Part shown: positions 26,540-41,000 of the stretch, piece after piece
Layout: every line of letters begins with the position of its first letter
Position numbering within the stretch: position 1 is the first letter of the stretch
Assembly (NCBI RefSeq): GCF_027580225.2
Contig: NC_073358.2
Location: forward strand, 28,980,501-29,044,500
Source: Misgurnus anguillicaudatus
Taxonomy: Eukaryota; Chordata; Actinopteri; Cypriniformes; Cobitidae
Direction: 5' to 3'
Length of the DNA stretch: 64,000 nucleotides
The notes under the pieces: model-generated
What the model was told of the DNA's origin: nothing
Database searches by the model: none
What the model saw: the letters and a program-made list of their open reading frames with translations, nothing else
Program-made: the position numbers and the translations under genes

Positions 26540-27549
26540 GCACTAAAGTAATTTCAGTCCTTTAGAATGTTAATTCAACCTTTAGAAAGATTATTAAAAC
26601 TACAAGTTATAAGATTGTAGGCTACTGTTTGTGTTTGAGGGAATACAAACGCGTCGTGATGTCAGTCATTCTTTCTCTCTGTCTATCGCACTCGTGAGGC
26701 CGTTCATGGTTGGATAGCGCAGATGAAAAGGCGATATCATTATAATAAGATCCCCTAACTACGTCATGGGGGGAGCGAAATCCAAATGACCTATATATTC
26801 ACATTTACAGAGAGAGCCTTAACAAAACAAAGTTACAGGGTTGCTATTTTTCATGTTTTCTGGGTTGGTAGAAGCACCCACACTTAAACATGGAAAAAGT
26901 CTGGAATGTCCCCTTTAATGGAGGAAATGTATGCATTACAGAAGACATACAGTAAGATAATCAGTTGCAGTGCCAGTGGGCGTTAAGCAGGCACACTGGT
27001 ACCTTAAAATTAATAAATTAAAGACCGCCACTTTATTCTCTTGCACGTTCTTAGACATGCTCTACTTCAGATGGACATAATATGCAACTTTTGTGTTTAT
27101 ATGTACCTTATTTAGTCTACAATAAAACAGTGCATTAAAATTTATTATATGCCTTTTAATTATGTTAATTTTATAACATTGATGTAAAATTGTTTAAATA
27201 ATTCTAGGTGTTTAATTGCTCTTTGTAGCATTGGGACTAAAAGACGATAGCTTAATAACCTTAGTTTTGTAAACACTGACATTTCTTTAATTGTTTGCCT
27301 GTCATAAATAGCCCATACGTATTCTGACTCATTTTTCCTGGTCAAATATGGGGCAAACTCCAATCAGAAGTGATCATCCCTATGCTCTATTCCCTTTCCA
27401 AGATCAGAACTGTTGATAACTGTGTAGGGAGTTTCTACACAGTTGTCTCATTGTGTGTCTGTTAAAAATAAACGTGGCAAACAGAGCCATGTTAAACAAC
27501 GTCATTTTATCTGACTCTGGGGCGAGAGTTTATGCAGGGTCCCCTTCTA

Positions 27550-27611
<62 letters not shown>

Positions 27612-30600
27612 AGAAGAATATGATAGGACGTTATACTAATCTTGCTGCAGTTTTTCACGGTTTTAAAAAGATTTGTAGGCCTTTAACATCTGTGTACATT
27701 TATTTTATTTTTTTTGTGTACTGACTGCCTTTAATATATTCTTGTCCATGACTGCATTTTTATGTAATGTCACATCCACAATATGTTTTCAATTAAAAAC
27801 TTTATTTTCATAAACATAATATCACCAAACATGATATGATTCAATAGGTATGACTTCAATAGGTGTTAGGATTGGAGATAAGGGGTGAATTTTTTTACAG
27901 TGGATAGGAAAGGGTCTTGTATTGCTACAATAATGAACTACATAAATACAGATCATATCTATCCGTTTATGTACACCCCTTTGCCATTCACTCTGCTCCG
28001 TGCCAGGCTATGAAATCTGAATTAACTTTAAAAAAACAACAGTTCCATCGTTTTCATACGAGATTTAAAGAGGACTAAAACGATCACAAATTCGTGAACA
28101 GATTGTGGAATAAATCACAATTTTTAGGGGGGCTGGGCAGACATTTTGGGGGCTGAAGCCCTCCTAAAAAGCGTCTAGTGATGCTAATACCTGGCTTGAT
28201 GCAGAAGTAAAGTTTTGTCTGTCCCTATACTGCTGCTTCCTGAGTTGTCTTTAGATATTTAGTTTTTGCAGTGCACAAGGGACCTTTAATAAGCATACGC
28301 GGCCACGCCTATGCTCAACTTTAAGGGAATATTGGTTGTAATGTTTTACATTTTTAACAAAAAAAATTCTTGTGATTAAACATCCCAGATCCTCTCAGTT
28401 CAGCCACGGACTCCCGGTTGGAGACCCATGGCCTAAACGCGCACATACATAAAAATACTTTGCAAATAGTGCATGCATAAAAAACAAAATTTGCGCATAA
28501 ATTTAAATGACCTGTTTGTTTGCATGATTTCAGTGTTAGATATCTATCCAGACGTGTGTCATTGCGAGGGTCGGAAGGTGAACTGCAATGGCAGAAATCT
28601 TCTCCATGTTCCTCCTGTGTCCTCTAATGTTACAGCACTGTAAGTATAAAACAATTAAAAACCATATCAGAAGCTGTTAATCACTGTATTTGTTTTCCAA
28701 GTGGTAATAACAGCCGTTTTCTCAGAGAGCTGAACAGTAACCGGATCAAATCGCTCTCTCGTGAACTGTTTGTCCGCTACAGGCACCTGGAAAGACTGTG
28801 AGTAACACTTCATTCTGTCATTTATCCTTGTCCTTTCCAAACCTCTCCCACCTGCATATCTTTCTTAAGCCTGTTAAATGTCGTTCTTTTGACATGCATT
28901 CGTGTTTTCTGTGCTTCAATAGTAAAGCTTGAACTGTAGTAAACTGTAGTATACTGATTACTGGTGCTGATACTTAATACTAATATGTACATGTGGATGT
29001 TCATCATTGGTGTCTCTAAACATCACAATGACATTGGACTTAAAGATCTTAAAGGGATAGTTCACTTTAAAATGAAAATTCTGTCATTATTTACTCATCC
29101 TTGTGTTGTTCTAAACCTGTATAAATGTATTTTTTCTGATGAACACAAAAGAAGATATTTTGAGAAATGATGGTAAACACACAGCAGATAGTGACCATTG
29201 ACTTCGGTTCTCTTTCTATCTGCAGACATTTAGAAAGTAACAGCATTGAAATTATCTCCAAGAGGGCATTTTCTGGACTTTACTCTTTGCGTAAACTGTG
29301 AGTAAAATTATAATGAATGAGTTAAAGTTTCATTAACAGTGTGTGTGTAAACATTCATATCAATCACTTATCACATACAGAAATCCAGCTATTAATCCTT
29401 TTCTGGGATCTGCTTTAACTTTTAACTGCCCCTGTCCCACAGGTTGGCTGTTTGCCATTACATATTTAAAAAAATTATTTCTTAGTCTTAACCAGCACTT
29501 ATCTTGACAAACTATATTAATGGAAAGCTCCCAGATTAAGGTTTTCATATTTCATCACCATTTTGCAAAAAAAAGGATATAGTACGAGTAATTTTTTAAA
29601 ATGTCACTGTCCAAAAGGTGGGCCCAAGGTGTTTTTACATATATTAGATATCCTATAAACCTAAAATAATCTTAACAAACTATATATTTTTTAGAAAGGT
29701 CTAAGAATGTAGTTTTCATATTTCAAGGCCATTTGATGATAGAAATTTAGTAGTGACAGTCATTTCGTTAAATGTCATAACCCTGAAATTATTATATATT
29801 CATAATTGTAATATCCTTTTATAAATCTTAAAAAATCTTGACAACCTATATATCATTGGAAAGCTCTAAGAATCTAGTTGTCATATTTCAAGGCCATTTG
29901 ATGATAGTAATTTAGTAGTAACAGTCATTTTGTTAAATGTCACTCACCCCATAGGGATACATATGAATTATTATATATTAATAACACTAATATCCTGTTA
30001 TAAATCTTCAAAAGTCTTGACAAACCAAAAATTCATTGAATTTCTTTAAGAATGTAGTTTTCATATTTCAAAACCCTTTTTATTAATAATTATGCAGTGA
30101 CAGTAATTTATTCATTTGTGATTTGCGAGTATGCAGCAAACCGTTGACACCTATTGGCCTGTGTTGGTAAAACCACCAAAAGTGTGACAGAAACCAACTG
30201 TTTGTGATTTCAACTTGAAATTTGGATCAGAACTTGTTCAGATTTGTGGCTTTATTTCTGTAGCATTTTTGGAAGTAAACATTTTAATTTCTATATATAA
30301 TTTTGATATATATTTGTTTTTTATAAACTTGCTGTAACTGTAATTTAATATTTACAACTCCAGATTATAAAGTGTCGTCTTTAAAAAGAGACCAAGATTT
30401 TGTTTCTAGACCAACGAAAGCATTCCATCTGATTCTTAACAAGCATCAGTCTGATACTTTCATCATCACATTTATCCACGGAATGAAGCGAAAATAGGAT
30501 GTAACAATAGGCTATAGCTGGTTGATTCTGACAAAATGTAGTACATCCTTATGTTGTTGTCATGTATGCATACAGGAACCTGTTGTAAATTGTGTAGTGT

Positions 30601-31998
30601 TGACCTCAAACATTGAACTTACACAATGCACATCTTACCTTTTTACTATTTGCACTACACGTACGCAGCTCGGCTGAAATGCTTTGTTAATACAATTTTT
30701 GTTATGACAATAAAGCACTTAAATTGAAATTATATTGAGAGATGGGGGTTGACTAGGTAGAAGAACAGCAGTGTTGGTCAGATGGTTGCTGATGGGCAGA
30801 GCAGATGGGCTGTGTAATCATACAACTTATTTAAATAAAAGTATAATTCATGTGGCCTTCTTTTGTTCTCTGACCCTGTATTTGTTGTATCTCTCTGTGT
30901 GTTATTTTGCAGTTTTTTGAGTCAGAATAGAATTGCTTCTCTGAAAGCAGGAATATTTAGTGACCTTGGCAGTTTGGAGTGGCTGTAAGTAGAAAATCAC
31001 ACTTCATATCTACACACTAGATTGAATATTAGATGTAATTCAAATGTTTAATTATGAGTAATTTCTCTCCCTCTCTCTTGGTCTCATTCTTTACTCTTTC
31101 ATCTAGCTCTTCTCTTTGTCTGGCTGTTTACTTGCATTTTTTTATTTTTTTTCCAAACAGACATAATTGATGGACTGTGTTTTTTTTCTGTATGAGTGAA
31201 ATACAGAATAATTGAAATGAAACCTGGGCCTTTAAGTGCTCAGATTGAGAAGACTCTGACTTGTTCTTATTACCAGAAATGACCTGGAGCTCCTGTTATT
31301 TCAGATGATGTTCAGATGGCTTTCAAGGTCAACCGTTTGAATATGGAGGGATTTGTAATTCTTTATTTGATGTGTGTTTGTCTCTCCTGGTGCATGGGTA
31401 GGATTTTGGATGAAAATAGGATATCGTCTTTGCGACAGAAGTCTTTTGAAGGACTGAAGTCTTTATTTTTTCTGTAAGAATAAAGTTCTGTTTCACCTTG
31501 ACTATTAATCTCTATAGGCTTATGTAAAAGTTAGATATTAAAGAGTGTTTGGCTTTTAAATTGTCTTCTTAATGATACGCACAATGATTTGTGTGTGTAT
31601 ATGTGTTTTGTAGGTCCTTATTGAATAACTCTGTTGAGCAGTTTCCAAGAACTTCTATCTGTCCCGAGATGCCTCGCCTCAACTGGCTGTAAGTTTTAAA
31701 CTATTACTGTAGTGTACATTGCTATGCTGTACAAATTTCAAATGACTGATAACCACAGTTACTTTTAAGCCACACCTTAAGTATATTTATGTCATTGCAT
31801 TAGTTGACAAAACATTAAACTAAGTGGAATTTATTTTAAAGATAGCACTTTCAATTAAAAGATTTTACAAAAAAATGTTGTTCAATATTATATTTTTGCA
31901 GGGAAATGGAGGGGAATAAAATTTCATCTCTATGGGCTTCAAGTTTTAAAAACTGTTCTTCTCTTACTGTTTTGTAAGTATCACAAACACACACACAC

Positions 31999-32039
<41 letters not shown>

Positions 32040-32040
32040 T

Positions 32041-32090
<50 letters not shown>

Positions 32091-35000
32091 GTAAACACTT
32101 ACTGACTCTGCAACACACTACGTGAGTGTTAAGTATATTCATAGTCCAGACTAGTATATTCATATAATAAATTGTTAAATAGATTTTATTGCTGTCAAGT
32201 GTGGAGAGGAGAGAGGTGGGGCTCATGCAAAGTTTCTCAGTCTCTGGGCTCTGCTGGAAACACTTAAATAAATGCAGACTTAGGTTAAACTGAATAATTT
32301 AGGACCTAAGCAGATTAAGGGCAAAAGGGAAGGAATAAATTAAAATAATTACATAATGTATTAGATGTTAATATGCATCATGGATATCTTCTGCTGCTGT
32401 GATGTAAGATCTTTGATCTGCAGTGACATTTGAAGTACATGCTGTCGACAACTTCTCTCTCACTCTCTTGCTCTCACGACGCATACAGTTTAAAGTCTGT
32501 GTCCTTGTAAATGTAGATGCTTGCGTAATTACACAGATATGGAATATACATTTTAATGAACGGTTACTTAAAAGGCCAGTATACCTTGAATCATTTTAAT
32601 CTCATCATGTTGTTTAAAAATAAAAGTATGACTGACTTTCGTGGTGCTGCAGAAAATGATGTCGCTTTTACTTTATGTCAGTAAACCGGTTTAAAACAAC
32701 ATGAACATGAATATGTAAATACAACTGCTCACCTCTGCAAACTATATTGTGTGGATTTAAAAGGTCTTTCGATTCCTGTTTTTATGGTTGTAAACCAAAT
32801 TTCTTGACCTATATGTAAATATTGTATTTTTTGCCTTATTTTTAACTCGTATCTTTCTGTACTCAAGCATTATAGAAAGGGTTTGAGGTAGTTTTCTTGT
32901 AGCATGCAGCCGATGAATGGTTATTCAGTGTAATCTAATGGCTCTTTCAAGAATCGGAGAGAGAGTGGCTGATTTACATATAGATGTATATGACTATTCT
33001 ATGGCTATGAAGGCTTTGATGATTTGGGTCAGATGTTTGAGATGATGATATTGTGTGTGTGCCTTCTTTTTTAGGGCACTGAGGAGGAACTACATTAGTA
33101 CCATTGAGGAGGGAACATTTGCAGACATGCATATGCTGATAGACTTGTGAGTATACACACAAATAAATAGGCAAGGCGTTCATTTACACAGTTCAGGCCT
33201 TGCATTTTTCATCATTGTATTGACTGCTACAGTAGGTGCTTATAAAATATGTGCATACGAAAGAGAAAGAGACAGAACGAATAGAGAATTGCAGAGATGA
33301 GAACAGAGGAAAAAATTGGCTGTGAGCTTTAAAGGAAGAAATCACCTAAAAATGACTATTATGTCTTTTGTATCACAAACCTGTAAGACTTTTTTTGACT
33401 CTTTCACAAGTTAAAACAATGTAATTACTTTTGTTGTCATGACTTGCAAAAAAACTTTGCAATAATTAGAGGCGATTCTAGTTGTTTTCTCTATACATAT
33501 TTTTAGGGCTTTTTATGCCTTTATTTGGATAGTGTTGTCGTGGAGAGTTGACAGGAAAGTGTTGGGTGAAGATTGAACTCGGGTCGCCATGAGCGCACTG
33601 GCACTATATGTTGGCGCAATAACCACAGGGCTGTCGGCGCCGATCGATTCTAGGTTTGGCCTATTAGTGTGGTTTGGCCTCCAAAAATATATATAAAAAA
33701 TAGTTTGATTACTATAATGCTCTGACATCACATTGTGTAAACAGTTTTTATTTTATTAAAGAAGATGCATATGTCATCAGTTAATGTACACTAAACACCT
33801 TGTACTTTGATGTTCACTTTGATCCATGGCTGCAGGATTTGAAAAATTGGCTGAATAATGAAGTGGAGCTGAAGACCGCTGACGTTTTCATATGAGATTT
33901 AAATAGGACTTAAAAGCGACCACGAATTTGTGTACCAATTGTGAAATAAATCTGATTTTTTTTATGTGGGCAGAAATTTAAAAAGGACCTAGTGATGCCA
34001 CTGACAATAATTATGAAATGATTAAAGAAAAAGTAACCTACAGTAAATGCGTCCAATTTATGTTGGTAAGGAATGCCAAAGCCCAGACATTAAGCTGATA
34101 AATAGGCTACAATGACATAGGAATATATAATATAATATAAGAATATTGCCCCTTAGAAATATAATTAAGAAGCATTCTCTTATCCACGCTGAGCGCAAAA
34201 ATTATTATTCTCCATTTTTAAAGTTAAAGAAAGCCAGTATTTTTTCTTATTTAGCTTCACTAGAACAGATGCAGAAGCAGACGAGGCATTTTTATCTTTT
34301 TTTAAGTTAAGTTTTTAAAATGAAAGGCAGGATAAATATCCGTTAAATGATTCATCATAACATATTAAAGCCACGATGTTCAGAACATAACACAAAGAAT
34401 TTACAAAAAGCATTTTTGATAACTAAACCTAAAAAATAACCAGTGTTGGAGGTAACGCATTACAAGTAATGTGCATTACATAATAATATTACTTTTATAA
34501 AGTAACGAGTAAAGTAACGCATTCATTTATAAATGTACACATTAATATTTAAGTTACTTTTTTTAAAAAGTAATGCAAGTTACTTTTCAGTTTAATTAAA
34601 TCAAATAAAAAATTTAAATAATATACTGAATTAAACTGAACATATCAATGTACAATTACACACTCTGTGCGCCTGAGCAGGAACAGAGCTTGACATTTTT
34701 GCGATCATAAAAAACATGATTATTTTAATGATTATTTTATAGTTATTTTTTTGGGGAGTAACTTAATATTGTAATGCATTACTTTTAACTTTCCCCAGCA
34801 CTGAAAATAACAAATGTGATCCTGCCTGGGAAGTCCCAGCTAAGTTCAGCGATCTTATTTAATTTTGAGATTTAGTGCGTCAAAGTAGCCTATTTATGAT
34901 AAAAAATGACAAATTACATAATTTGTGATTTGTTACTGTAAATTATACAAACTAATCTTTATGTACAATCCCTTCAACGTTCATTTTTAACAAGAAAAAT

Positions 35001-38000
35001 ATTTTGCAGAGAAATACTTGCTTGCTTACTTTGACTTTGATCATCTTTATTCACACACCTGATGATTCCTATATCATTTGTATCAGGAATCTCTTTTCTA
35101 TTATTTGAAAGGGAACTCCGACCATAATATTAAATAAGAGAAAATCGTGTCAAATACTGTAGTTTCGGTGCAGATATTTTTCGTGTCATCGCCGAAATTT
35201 AAAGAAACGGCTTACCTGTTTTGTAGCTCAACTTTTGACAAGTAACCACCCTGTTTCAAATATATTTCAAAATGTATACCTGTTGAAAAAATCATTTTTT
35301 TGATGTTTAGTTTGATGAACTCTAAATACTGTATAATCAATCTTAAATATAACACGCAGAGCAAATAGCACAGTCGGCTAAATTGCATGCACCAGCAACA
35401 TGGCCAGCACGCAACAACGCAACATCCAAAAAAGCAATCCAAAAATGTACAGACTTAAACTAGATCAAAATTTACAGACTTAAACTAGATCAAAATTTAC
35501 CTTTATAACAAATAAAAAAGTAAAATAAGGTCAGAAGTAACAAGATGCAGAACAAATGTGTGCACAATGTATGAAGTGCAGGGAGACAAAACACAAGCCA
35601 CAAAATAGTTAAATCAGATAGCCCTGAGTAATCAATAAATAAAATAAAAATAAAGAAATTATTAAAATAACGAAAGTCTAGACCAGAATTGCCAACTTTT
35701 TCTTTTTTTAACTGCAGAAACAAAGAGACAACTGTCTGCTTCGCAATGATTTATTGGAAACCTCTTACCATATGGACATGTATTTTTTTTTCAATAAAAA
35801 ATATTGAAGTAAACTTCATACGGTGTCCCATATACGGGACGGACGACAGTTAAGGCATTTTAAACAAATGTCAACTGCAGATTGACACCTTGAAAGTAAA
35901 AAGAAAAAAGCAAAGAGAGTCACCTGCTAAGTAAATATTCTCAGCATAATAAGCAAAAATCTATTAAATGTTTATTTTATGATTAATGTAATAAATAAGC
36001 TGCTGAATTTGATGTGATTTCTTTTACAGAGATGTGTCTGTGAACCAGATTACAGATCTACCTCCATCTCTGTTCCAGAACCTCCAGAACCTTAAACAGC
36101 TGTGAGACTGATATTCTTCGCCATATTATTTTTTTCAACTTCAGTTTTTGTTTAAGGCTCATAGTCTGACACCATTTTTCTAATAGTCTGTCAGTATTAT
36201 TCTCTTACCTTTGTGCAGATGATTTATAGATTAGTTAATAGCGTCTTCAGATACATTGACAGGCCTTATGAATCACAGAGGCACATTCTTAACTAATAGC
36301 CATTTTATGGTGTGTTTGTTTATTTTTCAGAAATATCTCCAACAATCCTCTGGCGCACATATACAGCGATCAGTTTGACAGTTTGGTGAATTTACAGTCT
36401 CTGTGAGTAAACAGGTGTCACATTTTTTTTTTATTTGCACAAAAGATAAATTACATATCTCAGATGAGCACTTGTATTTAATCATAAAGCGATGAATGAA
36501 TGCAGTAAGCAAGAATCCACTCGTCAGCTATGATCCATCTCAGTCTGTTATTCACAAAGTTATTGTAAAGTCAGTTTGAATAGGATCTTTCTGTCAGAAA
36601 AAATTGTTAAATATGTACCCCAGCTGTCACTGGGGCGGTACCCTTTTAAAAATACAGCTTTGCACATTATATTAGTACCTCAGAGGTACATACTGGTACC
36701 AAGGAGACCTTATTAGTACCCCAAAGATAAATATTAGTATCTTAAAGGTACGTATTTGTACGAACTGTATACATATTATCTGTACCTAATGGTACATTAA
36801 GACCTTTTTAAATGGTACTGCCTCTGAGACAGCTGGGGTACATATTTTGACCTGTTATTAAAATAATACAAATGCAAGTGTGTTGATTGGCTGGAATAGG
36901 TTGACAGTTAAGCACTTAAACACTTAAAATGTGACAGGTAAACACTGCAGATCACTGCTATATGCAAGATTAGCTTACCCTTGTCCGCCATTGAGCAAAC
37001 AAAGTGGTATTGTCTATTGCTGTTTGTTGTACAAGTTCCCAAACTCCCTAATGACAGTGAAAATTATCCACATGCTGAGAATCAAAAAAATTTAAGATTA
37101 AATTGATATGCTCTGTTGCTTCAGTTTTGTACATTTGTTTGTGTTGCGTTTATGATTATGTCACGACAGTAGAGGCGGCGCAAATATACACTCACCTGAA
37201 GGATTATTAGGAACACCATAATACTGTGTTTGACCCCCTTTCACCTTCAGGACTGCCTTAATTCTACGTGGCATTGATTCAACAAGGTACTGAAAGCATT
37301 CTTTAGAAATGTTGGCCCATATTGATAGGAAAGCATCTTGCAGTTGATGGAGATTTGTGGGATGCACATCCAGGGAACAAAACTCCCGTTCCACCACATC
37401 CCAAAGATGCTATATTGGGTTGAGATCTGGTGACTGTGGGGGCCATTTTAGTACAGTGAACTCATTGTCATGTTCAAGAAACCAATTTGAAATGATTCAA
37501 GCTTTGTGACACTTTGTGCATTACCCTGCTTGAATTAGCCATCAGAGGATGGGTACATGGTGGTCATAAAGGGATGGAAACAATGCTTAGGTAGGATGTG
37601 GCATGTAAACGATGCCCAATTGGCACTAAGGGGCCTAAAGTATGCCAAGAAAACATCCCCCACACCATTACACCACCACCAGCAGCCTGCGCAGTGGTAA
37701 CATGGCATGATGGATCCATGTTCTCATTCTGTTTACACCAAATTCTGACTCTACCATCTGAATGTCTCAACATACATCGAGACTCATCAGACCAGGCAAC
37801 ATTTTTCCAGTCTTCATCTCTGTCCAACTTTGGTGAGCTTGTGCAAATTGTAGCCTCTTTTTCCTTTTTGTAGTGGAGATGAGTGGTACCCGGTGGGGTC
37901 TTCTGCTGTTGTAGCCCATCCGCCTCAAGGTTGTGTGTGTTGTGGCTTCACAAATGCTTTGCTGCATACCTCGGTTTTAACAAGTGGTTATTTCAATCAA

Positions 38001-41000
38001 AGTTGCTCTTCTATCAGCTTGAATCAGTCAGCAGATTCTCCTCTGACCTCTAGCATCAACAAGGCATTTTCACCCACAGGTCTGCCGCATACTGGATGTT
38101 TTTCCCTTTTCACACCATTCTTTGTAAACCCTAGAAATGGTTGTGCATGAAAATCCCAGTAACTGAGCAGATTGTGAAATACTCAGACTGGCCCGTCTGG
38201 CGCCAACAAGCACGCCCTGCTCAAAATTGCTTAAATCACCTTTCTTTCCCATTCTGACATTCAGTTTGGAGTTCAGGAGATTGTCTTGACCAGGACCACA
38301 CCCCTAAATGCATTGAAGCAACTGTCATGTGATTGGTTGATTAGATAATTGCATTAAGAGAAATTTAACAGGTGTTCCCAATAATACTTTAGGTGAGTTT
38401 ATAATGGTAAGTCTTTAATCCCAGACACTTTAAAGTGATACTTAACTGCAGTGGAAAATAAAAAGCGAGTTGTGCCAAGCCTAGTCATACTTGAATTCGA
38501 ACTTCATATAATTTTTGAGTGAACGAGGCTAGCCAGCACAAAGCCAAATATTTTGAAATTGATAACAGTGATTCGACCACAGCATTACACATTCGCAATG
38601 GCTTGAGCTTTGAAGACCTCCACAGAATAATTTACACAAGTGAGACACACCTGGACCGACATCCTATATTGTTTCCGAAAATGGATTCCTATTAACCAAT
38701 CATTCAGATGACACTTTTATTGCATGGAGGTTGCACGGAGCTGTCAAATTTGTCTCTTCAGTTTCTTTAGAGAAAAAGAAATTGAATAACATGAAACAAT
38801 TGTTGACATTGAGTATAGAGCTAATAAATATAATTATATTTTCAAATTAAATTCATGTGGATAGAATATGTTAGGGTTCATGGTAAAATGAAAAATATTC
38901 CAAATTTGGCTGTTTTGGCAAATCTGAAAATAGCTTTGGAAATCTTCCTTTAATTTGACAGTTTGTTCATGTAAGGCCAATCAGTAATTTAATTCCCAGT
39001 AAATACTGCCCAAACATGCTTATCTGTGTACCTAACCATTATATTCGCGAAGAGATCGAGAACTGGGCAGAGGTCAAGTCATCACTTTATTGACCCAGTC
39101 GGAGTAAACATTATAGTCAGCAGATAATTGCAGGATACATTAATCTTTCTGTATTCTGTTAAAAATTCTGTAAAAAAACAGTAAAATTCCGGCAGCTGGG
39201 GTGGCATAAAAATACCATAAAATAACGGGCACAATAAATTACAGAAATTCTTTGTAATAAAAATAGTTCAGTATAGTATACAGTATTTGTCTCTATACAC
39301 AGGTCTGTGTTACATTGACATTTTATTAGAATAATTTGTAATAATTTATCTGGCTTTATACGTCTAAATTTTTTGGCTTTTAAAATGTTGTAGTTTTCTG
39401 GATAAAAAGTTAAAGAAAAAATCTAGCTGGCAAATGATCTCCATTTATCTGTTTTGTGTGCAGGAGTATGGAAGAAGTGGAGATTCCCAACATCAGCATC
39501 AGGATGTTTCGGCCCCTAAATAACCTCACCCACATGTAAGCAAAATACATTTCCTTTGATCTCAATACAGCTAATCCCATATCATAATACAGCGTATTAC
39601 GGTTTTGACCTGAAATGTAGTTTGATTGATTGTTTGTACTGCTTAAAAACAAGCAAGGGTAGTTTATTTATATAGTGCATTTCATAATTAATAATTCAAA
39701 GGTCAACTGGTACCAGTTTTAATGACATTTTTCACAGCTGACTGAAGATGGGCTTAAAAATAAAGAGTTTGATAGCTGTATTGTAAAAGATGATTTAGGT
39801 TAAACAGACATATTTGACCCCGGTTTCACAGATAAGGCTACTAAAACACATGTTTGAGGTGTCTCAACTAAAAATAACTTGCACTGACAGATCTTAAAAT
39901 ATCCAAGTGGCATTGATTTGTCTCAGAAACACAGCAGTGACGTCTTTTTCTAAGGCATGTTTATAAAGATGCTTAAACATCTCAATTTAACTAAGGTCTA
40001 GTCCTGGCTTTAGCTAAGCCCTGTCTATGAAACCCCAATGAAGGCCTTTTAGACTTTTAAAACCGCAAGAGAACAGACATGCAAGGTCAGCAAAGTTGTT
40101 TCAAAAAGTTTAATGAACACTGAAAAGTGTTTGATCAAATAAATTAATAAAACAGTCAATTATGAGGTTTCTTATAAAATTGTGTTCTGTAGCATGGTTT
40201 TGTCTTCTTATTTTGTGTTTTCTGCCCTGCTTTCCATACTCACTTAGTAGTCCGGCAGCATGACAAAGAAAGCTTATCTTGTGGCCGGTTGCCTAAACAT
40301 AGCTGTGAAATTAAGACTTAAAGGGACACTTCACTTTTTTTGAAAATATTTTCATTTTCCAGCTCCTCTAGAGTTAAACGTTTGATTTTTACCGTTTTGG
40401 AATCCATTCAGCCGATCTCTGGGTATAGCGCTAGCACTTTTAGCATAGCTTAGCACAATCCATTGAATCTGATCATTAGCATCCCGCAAAAATATAACCA
40501 AAGAGTTTTAATATTTTTCCCATTTAAAACTTGACTCTTCTGTAGTTACATTGTGTACTAAGACTGACAGAAAATTAAAAGTTGTGATTTTCTAGGCAGA
40601 TTTGGCTAGGAACTATACTCTTATTGTGGTGTAATAATCAAGGACTTTTATTTTTATTCTGCACTGCCCAAAAATAGTTCCCTGTCATTGAAAGTAACCA
40701 AGGGGACTATTTTCGGGCAGTGCGTAATATCAATGCAGTCCTCTTGTGCATTGGAAGTGCTGAATAGCTCACAAAAAGAAACTTATAGAAACCCATGTTA
40801 GAGTCCACTTTGCAGAGATAACTTTTATGTTTTCTAGGGATGCTCCGATCAGGATTATTGCAGGCGATACCGATTCCCGATTTGTTATCTTCGTGATTCC
40901 GTTTTTTTTTTAAGCTCATATGCAAGCTCTTTGAAGACTGTAACTGTTTTCTAGATAAAGTAATACCACAGATGTTGCCTTTGTTATATTACATATATTA

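Larger units (their letters stand above)
24631..26914. mobile_element. 2.3 kb TTAA-flanked element with nested hAT MITE
   Basis: Terminal inverted repeats AGGGGACATTCC and GGAATGTCCCCT are flanked by TTAA (24627-24630, 26915-26918). It contains a fold-back near 24780-24900 (agctctatatcatcacggct and its inverse), the nested MITE at 25904-26116, and a CT microsatellite. No transposase frame was found. Confidence 0.8.
15907..28533 (+). other. Intron 3 overview
   Basis: The intron is 12.6 kb. Repeats are listed separately. No clear feature is seen in 15907-17340, 18400-19040, 19140-21690, 23270-24600 and 27610-28530. A sequence near 28060-28190 (aggactaaaacgatcacaaattcgtg...) recurs in diverged form at 33880-33990, so it is an unnamed dispersed repeat. 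17345-17420 and 27355-27420 also share a short diverged repeat. Confidence 0.55.
29298..30912 (+). other. Intron 6
   Basis: It holds a degenerate tandem repeat at about 29500-30110 and a LINE-like tail near 30640-30735. The rest (30110-30640, 30735-30912) shows nothing. Confidence 0.6.
33147..36029 (+). other. Intron 11
   Basis: It contains a dispersed repeat at 33500-33655 and a hAT MITE at 34441-34803. The sequence 35440-35490 carries a short tandem duplication (cagacttaaactagatcaaaattta twice). The rest is AT-rich without clear features. Confidence 0.6.
36403..39463 (+). other. Intron 13
   Basis: It contains a GTACC-rich MITE (36609-36847) and a Tc1-like copy (37199-38399). The stretch 38400-39463 shows nothing clear. 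Confidence 0.65.

Noticed and set aside
31614..31688. 75-base LRR exon among 72-base exons looked like an inserted codon
   Set aside because: The same 25-residue repeat occurs in mammalian RXFP1/2, so it is ancestral.
31851..32226. Minus-strand open frames of alternating Cys and Val
   Set aside because: They are the translation of the CA microsatellite.
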